A stretch of 64,000 bases of DNA from positions 1-64,000 of the forward strand of contig NZ_LT622352.1 of the NCBI RefSeq assembly GCF_900098925.1, written 5' to 3'. The notes below the pieces were generated by a model. It worked only from the letters and a program-made list of their open reading frames with translations, did no database searches and had not been told where the DNA came from. The position numbers and the translations under genes were made by a program. Origin of the DNA: Bacillus massiliglaciei (GTDB lineage Bacteria; Bacillota; Bacilli; Bacillales; DSM-1321). Below, piece by piece: positions 45,295 through 54,636 of the stretch (position 1 is its first letter; every line of letters starts with the position of its first letter).

Positions 45295-45468
45295 TTACAG
45301 TTTTTCAGCACTCGATTTTTCTTTATGCAATCGTAAGATTTCTTCTAAGTTTTTAACAGGCAGTTCCTTTAGGAATGGATGTTCAGATGCAGGATAGATC
45401 CGGCCAGTTATCAGCCGGTGTATAATTTTTTGTTTTTTGGCATTTGCAAATGAAACTAGTCTTCCCAT
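45295..45468 (-). CDS. 57-residue basic protein downstream of glnK
   Basis: The frame reads MGRLVSFANAKKQKIIHRL, ITGRIYPASEHPFLKELPV and KNLEEILRLHKEKSSAEKL, then stop. A GGGG site six bases from the ATG, a position between glnK and the operon terminator, and the same strand all support a real gene. The pattern of a Lys-rich start, then HRLI.GRIYPASE...FLKELPVKNLEEIL, weakly recalls FbpA-type small basic proteins of Bacillus, but that is an impression only. Function unknown. Confidence 0.68.
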   Translation of the reverse strand: MGRLVSFANAKKQKIIHRLITGRIYPASEHPFLKELPVKNLEEILRLHKEKSSAEKL

Positions 45469-45512
45469 TCGTTCCCCATCTCTTTCACTTGTTTTCTGCT
45501 GTACGGTTTGCC

Positions 45513-45875
45513 TTAAAATTCGTTCTTCAGTGCATCGTGTCCTTCTTTTCCGGTCCTGATATTAATCACATTGGACAGCTCATACACAAAGATTTTTCCG
45601 TCTCCCGGTTTGCCCGTGCTTAAATATTTCCGTGCGACGTCGATTACATCCTGAACAGGAACCTCACAGACGACAATTTCAATTTTGATACGGTCGTGCA
45701 GAGACGTTTGCCGATTGACGCCTCTGTATGTTTCTACATAGCTTTTTTGCAGTCCGGTTCCTTTTGCATCCAATATCGTAAGGCCGCTGACGCCAATTTT
45801 TGCAAGCTCTTCTTTAAATTTCTCAAAGTTAATCGGACGTGTAACGATCTCGATCTTTGTCAGCACTTCACCCAT
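45513..45875 (-). CDS. glnK: PII nitrogen regulatory protein (GlnK/NrgB)
   Basis: 120 residues. The PII core has TKIEIVTRPINFEKFKEELAKIGV, the T-loop region with YRGVNRQ, and the B-loop STGKPGDGKIFVYEL that binds ATP/ADP. It lies 15 bases behind amtB, as in nearly all AmtB-GlnK pairs. In B. subtilis NrgB binds AmtB and influences TnrA. The ending GKEGHDALKNEF fits. Confidence 0.95.
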   Translation of the reverse strand: MGEVLTKIEIVTRPINFEKFKEELAKIGVSGLTILDAKGTGLQKSYVETYRGVNRQTSLHDRIKIEIVVCEVPVQDVIDVARKYLSTGKPGDGKIFVYELSNVINIRTGKEGHDALKNEF

Positions 45876-45890
45876 AATACCACCCTTTTC

Positions 45891-47105
45891 TTATATTGAT
45901 TCGTTATACGCTTTTTCGCCGTGCAAGGTTAAATCAAGGCCCAGAGATTCATCTTCCTCATTTACTCGAAGTGATACAAACAGGTTGACGACTTTAGCGA
46001 TAATAAATGTAACGACAGCCACGAAAATATATGTGGCAATAATAGCGACCAGCTGTTTCCAGAAAAGATCGAATCCTCCGTAGAACAATCCGTTTGCCGC
46101 TCCTTCATTGACAGATGTTGTCGCAAATAATCCTGTAGCAATACCTCCCCATGTTCCGCCAATGCCGTGAAGTCCGAAAGCATCCAATGTGTCGTCATAT
46201 CCGAACTTGGATTTTAAGGATGATACACCCCAGAAACAAGCAAGCCCGCCGATTAATCCAATAATGATGGATGCTGCAGGTGTGACGAAACCGCAGGCAG
46301 GAGTAATAGCAACCAAACCAGCAATGGCTCCAGAAAGGGCTCCGAGCATTGTCGGCTTTTTGTTCACGATATTTTCGATCAGAAGCCAGCCGATTACACC
46401 CGCTGCCGATGCCACAGCCGTATTCACGAAAACATTCATCGCCACTTCATCAATCGTTAACGCACTTCCTACGTTGAAACCATACCAGCCGAACCAAATC
46501 AGCGCTGCTCCCAAAAGAGTTAACGGCAGATTATGAGGAGAACTGCTATCTGCTGATTTCCTTTTGCCAAGAATAATGGAAAGCACAAGACCTGCCACAC
46601 CTGACGAAATGTGAACGACGTTTCCTCCTGCGAAGTCCAATGTTCCCAGTTCAGCAAGCCAGCCGCCGCCCCATACCCAGTGAGCCACCGGTGCATATAC
46701 GAACAAAGACCAAAGAATCGAAAAGATTAAGAATGCCGAAAACTTCATGCGTTCCGCTATGCCGCCTGCAATGATGGAAACCGTCAATACGGCGAAAGTC
46801 ATTTGAAATAACATGAATAGATTATGAGGAATCGTATCACTGTAAGGTCCGGGTTCAAATCCTACTCCCTTCAGGCCGATCCAATCAAATCCTCCTAAAA
46901 TCATATTCCCTGGGGAGAAGGATAATGAATATCCAATAACCACCCACAGAATTGAAATAACCGCCATTGGCATGATGCTGTGCATCGCGGTATTCAATAC
47001 GTTCTTACTTCTTACCATTCCTCCATAAAATAGGGCAATCCCCGGAGTCATAAGCCAGACCAACATCGTAGCCACAAACATAAAAACTGAATCTGCTAAC
47101 TGCAT
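45891..47105 (-). CDS. amtB: Ammonium transporter AmtB/NrgA
   Basis: 404 residues with eleven transmembrane helices. Typical blocks are FYGGMVRSKNVLNTAMHSIM (about 27-46), FAGGNVVHISSGVAGLV (about 158-174, the first pore His nearby) and DAFGLHGIGGTWGGIATGLFA (about 307-327, the second). It conducts ammonium at low external concentration. The promoter region carries a perfect TnrA/GlnR-type site (47128-47144). RBS AAAAGGGGGAAAAG. Confidence 0.96.
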   Translation of the reverse strand: MQLADSVFMFVATMLVWLMTPGIALFYGGMVRSKNVLNTAMHSIMPMAVISILWVVIGYSLSFSPGNMILGGFDWIGLKGVGFEPGPYSDTIPHNLFMLFQMTFAVLTVSIIAGGIAERMKFSAFLIFSILWSLFVYAPVAHWVWGGGWLAELGTLDFAGGNVVHISSGVAGLVLSIILGKRKSADSSSPHNLPLTLLGAALIWFGWYGFNVGSALTIDEVAMNVFVNTAVASAAGVIGWLLIENIVNKKPTMLGALSGAIAGLVAITPACGFVTPAASIIIGLIGGLACFWGVSSLKSKFGYDDTLDAFGLHGIGGTWGGIATGLFATTSVNEGAANGLFYGGFDLFWKQLVAIIATYIFVAVVTFIIAKVVNLFVSLRVNEEDESLGLDLTLHGEKAYNESI

Positions 47106-47127
47106 TTTCTTTTCCCCCTTTTAATTA

Positions 47128-47166
47128 TGTTAAGTTTAGTAACATCATATGTTATATTTTCTATCA
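47128..47166 (-). promoter_or_regulatory. TnrA/GlnR-type operator upstream of amtB
   Basis: TGTTA-7 bases-TAACA at 47128-47144 matches the TGTNA-N7-TNACA consensus on both strands. A second, weaker copy, TGTTA-7-TATCA, is at 47150-47166. Control of nrgAB by TnrA is established in B. subtilis. Confidence 0.8.
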
Positions 47167-47255
47167 TAATATGATTTTTCTAAAAATTCAATACAATTAC
47201 CTAATAATTTTTTAGAAAATAGGGAAAAATGTTCATAAAAATAAAAAAAATAGAT

Positions 47256-47294
47256 AAAAAAGCCTTCCCGAATGACTTCGGGAAGGCTTTTTTT
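47256..47294 (-). terminator. Terminator of the cstA operon
   Basis: A long perfect stem (AAAAAGCCTTCCCGAA with its complement to 47294) around TGAC, with A and T runs on either side. Confidence 0.92.
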
Positions 47295-47302
47295 AGTGAT
47301 AT

Positions 47303-47515
47303 TCAGCAACAGCGCGATACACTTCCATCCTTAGACTCGTATCGATTATCCTGAGCTTCGCAAAAAAACTGCTTTCTTGTTTTAATCGGCTGCCCCGGAT
47401 GATGGCTCTTCATATGCTCGACATAGGTTTCATAGCTGGGCACACCGACCAGCAGGCTGATAAATTGTTTCCTGTAGCTGAGTGCATACGCAATTTTCTT
47501 GAACACATCGGTCAC
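47303..47515 (-). CDS. YbdD/YjiX family protein
   Basis: 70 residues. The pattern GVPSYETYVEHMKSHHPGQP, then FFCEAQDNRYESKDGSVSRCC, including the paired C-terminal Cys, is that of YbdD/YjiX, which accompanies CstA-type pyruvate/peptide carriers in many bacteria. It follows cstA by four bases and is co-transcribed. Thought to be needed for carrier activity; mechanism unclear. Confidence 0.9.
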   Translation of the reverse strand: MTDVFKKIAYALSYRKQFISLLVGVPSYETYVEHMKSHHPGQPIKTRKQFFCEAQDNRYESKDGSVSRCC

Positions 47516-47519
47516 CCCT

Positions 47520-49571
47520 TTACGCTCGCTTCACGTATTCAGACTCATGAAGCTCGATTTTCTGATTCTTCAATACTTTAATCCAAAGATTAATAGATGC
47601 TATAAGAACAACTACGACTACAACCATAAAGATCAGACATAAGGCTGCATCAATATAGTCATTCATGATAACCCGCTTCATTTCTGCTAAATTCGCAGCA
47701 GGTTTCAAGATTTCCCCTTTTTCATATGCTTCTTTAAAGACTTTTGAATGAGAAAGGAAGCCTATAGCAGGATTGTCATGAAACAGCTTTTGCCAGCCTG
47801 CTGTCATGGTAACGACTAATAGAAATGTTGTCGGAACAAGGGTTACCCATGTATATACCTTTTTTCCCATTTTGAAGAGAATGGTTGTTCCGAGCAGCAA
47901 AGCAATCGCTGCAAGCATCTGGTTGGCGATCCCAAACAGCGGCCATAATGTGTTGATTCCTCCAAGCGGATCAATAACCCCCTGATAGAGGAAATAGCCC
48001 CAGCCCCCGACACAAAGTGCGGTCGCAATAATGTTCGGAATCCATTTATCTGTCCGTTTAAACGGTTTGTAAGCGGTGCCTATTAAATCCTGGATAAGGA
48101 ACCTTCCGACCCGCGTCCCTGCATCGATTGTCGTTAATATAAATAAGGCTTCAAAAAGAATGGCGAAATGATACCAGAAGGCCATCATCGTATCGCCGCC
48201 GATGACTTGAGAGAAAATATGCGCCATTCCAATAGCGAAAGTAGGAGCGCCCCCCGTTCTCGACAGGATCGTATCCTCTCCCACCTTATCCGCTGTATCC
48301 GTCAGCATGTCCGGCGTGATCGTGTATCCCCATTCCGATATGGTCGATGCCACCTGAGCAGGCTCAGTCCCAATGACCGCTGCCGGAGAGTTAATGGCAA
48401 AATAAATGCCCGGCGTCAAAACAGTGGCCGCAATCATTGCCATAATGGCGACAAATGATTCCGCCAGCATCGCTCCGTATCCAATCGGACGTGCGTGCGA
48501 TTCCCGCTCAATCATTTTAGGCGTCGTTCCAGAAGACACCAGCGCATGGAAGCCGGAAACCGCTCCGCATGCAATCGTTATAAATAGGAACGGGAACAGA
48601 TTCCCGGAAAAAACCGGACCGGTACCGTCTACAAATTTTGTAACAGCAGGCATTTCTAAATTTGGTAGAACAAAAACAATCCCAAGGGCAAGGCCAATAA
48701 TCGTCCCTATTTTTAAGAATGTGCTTAGATAATCCCTCGGCGCAAGCAAAAACCAAACAGGCAGAACAGATGCAATAAATCCATAACCAATCATCAAAAG
48801 GGCAATCGTCTCTCCGTCATACGTGAACAAAGGAGCCAATGTTTCGCTTTCGGCCACATATTGTCCTCCAAACAGGGCTGCAAGCAAAAGAATGATGCCG
48901 ATTGCCGACCCTTCGCCGACCCGGCCTGGACGAATATACCGCATATACACTCCCATGAAAATGGCAATTGGAATGGTCGCCGCAATCGTAAACATTCCCC
49001 ACGGACTCCCCACCAGGGCCTTCACGACTACCAGAGCAAGGACCGCCAATAAGATAATCATAATGCCAAGAATACCGACCATTGAAATTAAGCCGGTAAC
49101 CGGTCCCATCTCTTCCTTAATCATTTCCCCCAGCGACTTTCCATCCCGCCGCATTGATCCGAACAAAACGACGAAGTCCTGAACGGCCCCCGCAAGAATG
49201 ACACCTGCAATCAGCCAAAGGGTTCCGGGCAGATATCCCATCTGGGCAGCCAGGATCGGACCGACCAGCGGACCGGCCCCTGCAATCGCAGCGAAATGAT
49301 GCCCGAATAAAACCCATTTATTTGTCGGAACATAATCCTTTCCATCATTCTTTGTATAAGCCGGTGTTTGTCGGCTGTCATCTAATTCAAACACTTTACG
49401 GGCTATAAATTTACTATAAAAACGGTACGTAACTGCATAGACACTAAGAGCGGCTACAACCAGCCAGATTGCGTTGACACTTTCACCGCGGTTCAATGCG
49501 ATAAAACCAAACGCCACCGCGCCTAACGCAGAGACAATTCCCCAGATCACAATAGATTTAAGCGCTTTCAT
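47520..49571 (-). CDS. cstA: Carbon starvation protein CstA
   Basis: 683 residues, a large membrane protein with about 16 to 18 helices. Family blocks are TNKWVLFGHHFAAIAGAGPLVGPILAAQMGY (about 81-111), FHALVSSGTTPKMI (about 340-353) and WPLFGIANQMLAAIALLLG (about 560). It is related to the E. coli carriers CstA and BtsT (pyruvate or peptides). RBS GGAAGGGGAAAT. The YbdD partner follows directly. No cre site is evident in the 266-base upstream gap, which I find otherwise empty. Confidence 0.95.
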   Translation of the reverse strand: MKALKSIVIWGIVSALGAVAFGFIALNRGESVNAIWLVVAALSVYAVTYRFYSKFIARKVFELDDSRQTPAYTKNDGKDYVPTNKWVLFGHHFAAIAGAGPLVGPILAAQMGYLPGTLWLIAGVILAGAVQDFVVLFGSMRRDGKSLGEMIKEEMGPVTGLISMVGILGIMIILLAVLALVVVKALVGSPWGMFTIAATIPIAIFMGVYMRYIRPGRVGEGSAIGIILLLAALFGGQYVAESETLAPLFTYDGETIALLMIGYGFIASVLPVWFLLAPRDYLSTFLKIGTIIGLALGIVFVLPNLEMPAVTKFVDGTGPVFSGNLFPFLFITIACGAVSGFHALVSSGTTPKMIERESHARPIGYGAMLAESFVAIMAMIAATVLTPGIYFAINSPAAVIGTEPAQVASTISEWGYTITPDMLTDTADKVGEDTILSRTGGAPTFAIGMAHIFSQVIGGDTMMAFWYHFAILFEALFILTTIDAGTRVGRFLIQDLIGTAYKPFKRTDKWIPNIIATALCVGGWGYFLYQGVIDPLGGINTLWPLFGIANQMLAAIALLLGTTILFKMGKKVYTWVTLVPTTFLLVVTMTAGWQKLFHDNPAIGFLSHSKVFKEAYEKGEILKPAANLAEMKRVIMNDYIDAALCLIFMVVVVVVLIASINLWIKVLKNQKIELHESEYVKRA

Positions 49572-51493
49572 ATTTCCCCTTCCTCCCTAGAAAGACTTTG
49601 CTTCTTCTCTTTCTCTCGTTTTTTCAGCGTTGATGCCGCCTCCTTGTTGTTTAAATTTTCATTCTATTCAAAATTATAAATTTTCAACAGGGAAAAGGCA
49701 ATGTTTTTTCATAAATAAGGAACGGAATACAGCTCATTTCGGCAGAAAAGCGAAGGGCGTTTAAGCTGACTTTCTACTATTATATAAAAAAGAAGGCAAG
49801 CTCATTGTGCCCGCCTCCTGTCTCATCTTTCAGCTTCTCAGCCTGCCTGGCCTTTCAGCTGATTCTCATATAAGTCATAATAGAACCCTTTTTGCTTCAG
49901 CAGTTCATCATGTGTACCCGATTCGATGATGCTGCCTTCCATCAAAACAATGATTTTATCTGCTTTTTGTATCGTATTCAGCCGATGGGCAATGACAAAG
50001 CTAGTCCGCCCCTCCATTAAATGGTCAAGCGCTTCCTGGATTTTCACTTCCGTTATTGTATCGATGCTGCTCGTCGCCTCATCCAGGATCAATATTTTGG
50101 GATCGGCCAAAATCGCCCGGGCAATCGAAAGAAGCTGCCTCTGCCCCTGACTGATTCCGCTCCCGTCCTGACTCAGCACTGTTTCATACTGATTCGGAAG
50201 CTTCCGAATAAATGAGTCAGCATTAGCCAGCCGCGCAGCCCCGATTACTTCCTCATCATCCGCTTCCAGCCGTCCGTAGCGAATATTTTCCTTTATCGTT
50301 CCCTGAAACAAAAAGGAATCCTGCAGAACAAACCCCATCTGTTTTCTAAGGCTCTCTCTTGTCACTCTTTGAATATCCTGTCCGTCCACCAAAATTTTCC
50401 CTTCTTTTGGTTCATAAAAGCGCGACAGCAGATTAATAAGCGTGGTTTTGCCGGCTCCCGTCGGTCCGACGAAAGCGACTGTCTCACCTGCAGATGCTTC
50501 AAAACTGACATCGGTGATCGTCTCTTCTCCCGTTTCATAGGCAAAGAACACTCCCTCAAACCGCACATTCCCTTTAACTTCTTTGAGTGTTCCGGCGTCC
50601 TGTTCATCAGCTTCTTCCTTTTCCTTATCCAGGATTTCAAAGACCCGTTCCGCTCCTGCGACAGCTGATAGAATCGTATTAAATTGATTCGCCAAATCAT
50701 TCAGCGGGCGCGTGAATTGACGGGCATATTCTGTGAAAATAACAATGACGCCAATCGAGATGGAGCCTTTTAGCGCCAAATATCCGCCTGCGGCTGCAAT
50801 AATTGCAAAACTGAGGTTATTCAGCAGATTCATCAGCTTGGGAATCAGCCCCGAATAAGCCTGGGCATAATACCCCGCCTGCTTTAATTTTTCACTGCGG
50901 GCGATGAAATCCTTCATCACCTTGTCTTCCTGTGAAAAAGTCTTAATGATCCGCTGTCCTGAAATGGTTTCTTCCACAAATCCATTCAGTTCCCCCAAAT
51001 TTCCCTGCTGTTCTTTAAATAGCCGTCCTGTCCGGCTTGTGATCCATTTCATCCCATAAAACATCAGCGGGACCACAACCAATGTAATGACCGTCAGCAG
51101 CGGACTCAGCCAAAGCATGACCGAAACCGTGCCGATTAGTGTCAGCCCGCTTGAAAAGATTTGAATCACCGAACTGTTCAGCGTGGTGCTTACATTTTCC
51201 ATGTCATTCGTGATTCTGCTCATCAATTCCCCATGCTGCCTTTTGTCAAAAAAAGCGATTGGGAGATTGTGAAACTGTTTGAAAAGCTGGTTTCTCATCG
51301 AGAAAACGCTATCTTGGGAAATTCCGATCATCCAGTAATTTTGCAGCCAGGAAGCTGCTGAAAATCCCGCGTATACACATAAAAGCCCGCCCAGCAGATG
51401 AACAAGACTAGACTAACCTAAATTAATGAGACACTATAAAACACCTTCGAAATGGTACACTTAAACAAAGTACTAATTCGGAGGTGTTTTTGC

Positions 51494-51823
51494 ATGGGCA
51501 AAAATGTATATTCAAATGAAGTTAAGTGGGCAGTTGTGAAAGATAAAATGAGTGGTCAGTTTTCGAACCGTGAAATCATGGAGAAGTATGAGATTAAAAA
51601 TGTATCTCAAATCAAAACGTGGATGAAATGGTATCGAGATAATCAGGTTCATCGATTTAATCAACCAATAGGAAAACAATATTCCTATGGTCATGGACCA
51701 GACAGTTCGAGTCCTGAAGAGAAAAAAGAACGTCAATTGAATCATTTAAAACAGGAAAATGAAATCTTAAAAAAGTATTTGGAGATCGAAAAGGAGTTGA
51801 AAAAGAAATCGTTCTCCAATTAG
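51494..51823 (+). CDS. IS3-family transposase OrfA, copy 2
   Basis: 109 residues identical to the product of 26645-26974, with the same GGAGGTG ribosome-binding site and the same A5G slippage tract (51800-51805) before the stop. Confidence 0.9.
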   Translation: MGKNVYSNEVKWAVVKDKMSGQFSNREIMEKYEIKNVSQIKTWMKWYRDNQVHRFNQPIGKQYSYGHGPDSSSPEEKKERQLNHLKQENEILKKYLEIEKELKKKSFSN

Positions 51824-51924
51824 TTCAGAATTTACGAAAGAAATATACAGTATCAGCTATTTTATCAGCTTTAAATGTTCCTAGATCCACCTATTATCGC
51901 TGGGCAAATGCGCAACCAGTTGAG

Positions 51925-52656
51925 TTGTCTAAGGAAGAAGAAGCGATTATTTACCTTTGCGAAAAAACTAAATACCGATATGGTCATCGAAAAATCAAGG
52001 AGCTTTTAAAACGTGACTATCATATCAAATTGAACCGTAATACTGTTCAACGAATCATGCAGAAATATCACCTTCAATGTAAAGTAAAACAAAAGAGAAG
52101 GTGGAAATCTCAAGGAGAATCTGTCGTTGTCGCGCCAAACTTATTACAGCGAGAGTTTCACGCAAGCAAACCTAACCATAAGTGGGTAACAGATATTACC
52201 TACATTCAATATGGGCCAGACACTTTATATTTATCAACGATCATGGACTTGTTTAATAATCAAATTGTTGCCTATAAACTTTATACTCATCAACAAATTC
52301 CTTTGGTGATTGATACCTTGAATGAAGCACTAGAAAAGCGAGGAAACCCTAAAGGAGTCATCATCCATTCAGATCAAGGAAGTGTCTATTCTTCTTATGC
52401 TTATCAGAATCGGATTAAAGAAAAGAATTTAGTTGGTAGTATGTCACGCAGGGGAAACTGTTGGGACAACGCAGTGATTGAGTCTTTCCACTCCAACCTT
52501 AAATCAGAAGAATTTCAGTTTGTTAAATTCCATTCTTTGTCGCTAGAAGAAGTAAAGGAACGTGTGGATCAATTTATGAGTTATTATAACGAAGAGCGTA
52601 TCCAAGAAAAATTAGGCTACCACACACCAATAGAGTTTGGTGATATGGCAGCCTAA
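51925..52656 (+). CDS. IS3-family transposase OrfB, copy 2
   Basis: Identical to the product of 27076-27807, with DDE residues in WVTDITYI, IHSDQGSVYSS and IESFHSNLKSEE. The open frame begins upstream in the -1 frame. Both genes are intact, so the copy is probably active. Confidence 0.93.
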   Translation: MSKEEEAIIYLCEKTKYRYGHRKIKELLKRDYHIKLNRNTVQRIMQKYHLQCKVKQKRRWKSQGESVVVAPNLLQREFHASKPNHKWVTDITYIQYGPDTLYLSTIMDLFNNQIVAYKLYTHQQIPLVIDTLNEALEKRGNPKGVIIHSDQGSVYSSYAYQNRIKEKNLVGSMSRRGNCWDNAVIESFHSNLKSEEFQFVKFHSLSLEEVKERVDQFMSYYNEERIQEKLGYHTPIEFGDMAA

Positions 52657-52878
52657 GAAGGTGTTTTATTACTGTCTCAAATGAATAGGTCAGTCTAGAC
52701 CGCCGGCGTCTTTTGTCACAATATATTCGTCAACGGCATGCCGACAAGGAAAGGTCCCAAAAGCCCAAGCGCCGAACTGACTATCACCATCAGCAGCACC
52801 AGAAAAAGAAGGCCTTTCCTGACAGAGAGATAGCCCCAGATTCTCTTTATCGTTCCCAGCCAGTTTTGGGGCCGTTTT

Positions 52879-54636
52879 TCACCAGTTAGAGGTTTCGCTT
52901 GCGGCAAGCTCCAGCCCCTCCTTTCCAACTTGAGACTCCATGATTTCACGGTACAGTTTATTCGTTTGCAGAAGCTCAGCATGGCTTCCCTCTGCCGTCA
53001 AGCTTCCTTCTTCAAGCAGCAGAATTCTGTCTGCCTCCATTGCCGTACTTATCTTCTGTGTAATCAAAAGCGTTGTGCACGGATATCGCTTAATGGCTGC
53101 AAGCAGTTTTGCCTCCGTCTTCAAATCCAGGGCACTGGTGCTGTCATCCAACAGAAGAATCCCAGGGTTCCTGACGAGTGCCCTCGCAATCGACAGACGC
53201 TGCTTTTGTCCGCCTGACAGGTTAACCCCTTTTTGACCAAGCGGCGTATCATACTGCTTCGGCAGTCTCCTCACCGTATCATGGATTTGGGCGTCCTTGG
53301 CGGCCTTGACGATTTCTTCTTCTGCTGCATCCTCTTTTCCCCAGGAAATATTCTCCCGGATTGTTCCGGAAAACAGCAGCGCTTCCTGCGGAACAAAGCC
53401 AATCTGTTTCCGAAGAGATTCGAGTGGCAGCTCGGTAAGCCTGCGGCCATTCATCAGAATTTCTCCGCTCTGAATGTCATACAGCCGCGGAATAAGCTGG
53501 AATAAGGAAGATTTCCCTGAACCGGTTGCTCCCATAATCGCAATGGTTTCCCCCGCCTGTACTGTAAAAGAGATCCCTTTCAAGACATCCGAATCGGATC
53601 CCGGATAGCGAAGGAAGACATTGTTAAATTGAATCTTCCCTGGTCCTTGCTTTGTCTGTACGATTCCCGTTGTTTCAGCACTTTCCGTTAAATCAATTTC
53701 CGTATCAAAAATTTCATTCACCCTGTCCGATGATGCTTTCGCCCGGGAAATCACCATGATCAGCCAGGAAAAAACGGAAAGAGAAGCCGTAATTCTCGTT
53801 GCATAATTGACAATGGCCACAACCGATCCTACCTGCAGTTCACCAGCAGAGATATAGCGGCTCCCGAGCCAAAGGATGACCAGAATAGACAGATTCATCA
53901 TGAGCATCAGCACCGGCATCGTCGTTTCGATCAGCCTTAGTGAAGCTGCTGTTTTCTTTCTCAGTTCATCATTTGCTCCGTCAAAGCGGCTGATCTCATG
54001 TTCTCTCCGTAAAAAGGCTTTAATCAGCCTCATCCCCATCAGATTCTCCCGCATGACCCCGTTCACATGATCCAGTTTTTGCTGTACGGACCGGAACAGC
54101 CGGATCGCAAGCTTCATCATGGCGATCAGAAAAAAAACAAGAAGCGGGATGGAAATGAGAAGAATGAGAGCCAGCTTAACATCAACCGTAAGTGCCATGA
54201 CCGTTCCCAGAATGACAAGCAAGGGCGCCCTCATCATAATTCTCAGCGCCATGAAGACCGTATTTTGAAGTGTCGTAATATCATTTGTCATCCTTGTGAT
54301 CAAAGATGAAGCAGAGAATTGATTCAAATTGGCAAAAGAAAAAGCCTGAACTTTTGCAAACAAGCTTTTTCGAATATCGTAGCCAAAATTTTGAGCAACA
54401 TGGGAGGCTGCAAAGGAATTGACAATCCCCCCTGCAAAAGAAAGAAGCGACAGGCCGATCATTACGCTGCCCCAGAACATCACAACAGACTGATCGAGCT
54501 TTACAATTCCTTCGTCAATTATTTTAGCCATCAGCAATGGCTGCACAAGCTCCACACCCAATTCAAGAAGCATGAGAAAAAAGGCCAAGGCTGCCAGCAG
54601 CCAATAGGGCTTCAAAAAATAGAAGATTTTTTTCAT
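52879..54636 (-). CDS. ABC exporter half-transporter (YfiB-like, degenerate ATPase site)
   Basis: 585 residues: six-helix transmembrane domain (about 1-310) fused to a nucleotide-binding domain. Walker A is MGATGSGKSSLF (about 366), signature NLSGGQKQRLSIARAL, Walker B ILLLDDSTSALD. The residue after Walker B is Asp where catalytic Glu is usual, the mark of the non-hydrolysing half of heterodimeric exporters such as BmrC or TM287. Its 3' end overlaps the start of the partner gene (52907), now broken, so this half is probably stranded. ATG behind AAAAGGGTGTCGCC. Confidence 0.9.
   Translation of the reverse strand: MKKIFYFLKPYWLLAALAFFLMLLELGVELVQPLLMAKIIDEGIVKLDQSVVMFWGSVMIGLSLLSFAGGIVNSFAASHVAQNFGYDIRKSLFAKVQAFSFANLNQFSASSLITRMTNDITTLQNTVFMALRIMMRAPLLVILGTVMALTVDVKLALILLISIPLLVFFLIAMMKLAIRLFRSVQQKLDHVNGVMRENLMGMRLIKAFLRREHEISRFDGANDELRKKTAASLRLIETTMPVLMLMMNLSILVILWLGSRYISAGELQVGSVVAIVNYATRITASLSVFSWLIMVISRAKASSDRVNEIFDTEIDLTESAETTGIVQTKQGPGKIQFNNVFLRYPGSDSDVLKGISFTVQAGETIAIMGATGSGKSSLFQLIPRLYDIQSGEILMNGRRLTELPLESLRKQIGFVPQEALLFSGTIRENISWGKEDAAEEEIVKAAKDAQIHDTVRRLPKQYDTPLGQKGVNLSGGQKQRLSIARALVRNPGILLLDDSTSALDLKTEAKLLAAIKRYPCTTLLITQKISTAMEADRILLLEEGSLTAEGSHAELLQTNKLYREIMESQVGKEGLELAASETSNW

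Larger units (their letters stand above)
51409..52697 (+). mobile_element. IS3-family insertion sequence, copy 2 (1289 bp)
   Basis: Same length, ends and proteins as the copy at 26560-27848. It is flanked by the 3-bp target duplication GAC (51406-51408 and 52698-52700). Inserted in antisense orientation in the second ABC exporter gene. Confidence 0.97.
49838..52907 (-). pseudogene. ABC exporter half-transporter (YfiC-like), disrupted by IS3 and a frameshift
   Basis: The 5' part (TTG at 52907 after GGAGGGG, reading KRPQNWLGTIKRIWGYLSVR, then LGLLGPFLVGM) loses one base near 52740, after which the old frame AVDEYIVTKDAGG continues up to the IS3 copy (51409-52697). Past the IS it resumes LVHLLGGLLCVYAGFSAASW and runs to 49838 with a complete nucleotide-binding domain: Walker A GPTGAGKTT, signature ISQGQRQLLSIARA and Walker B LILDEATSSID with catalytic Glu. 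The remaining 497-residue frame from 51331 lacks the first helices. It was the canonical half of a heterodimer with the gene at 52879-54636. Confidence 0.9.

Noticed and set aside
52716..52982. 88-residue protein as an independent gene
   Set aside because: It is the 5' part of the broken YfiC-like exporter gene; the premature stop comes from a frameshift, and the first residues overlap the upstream ABC gene.
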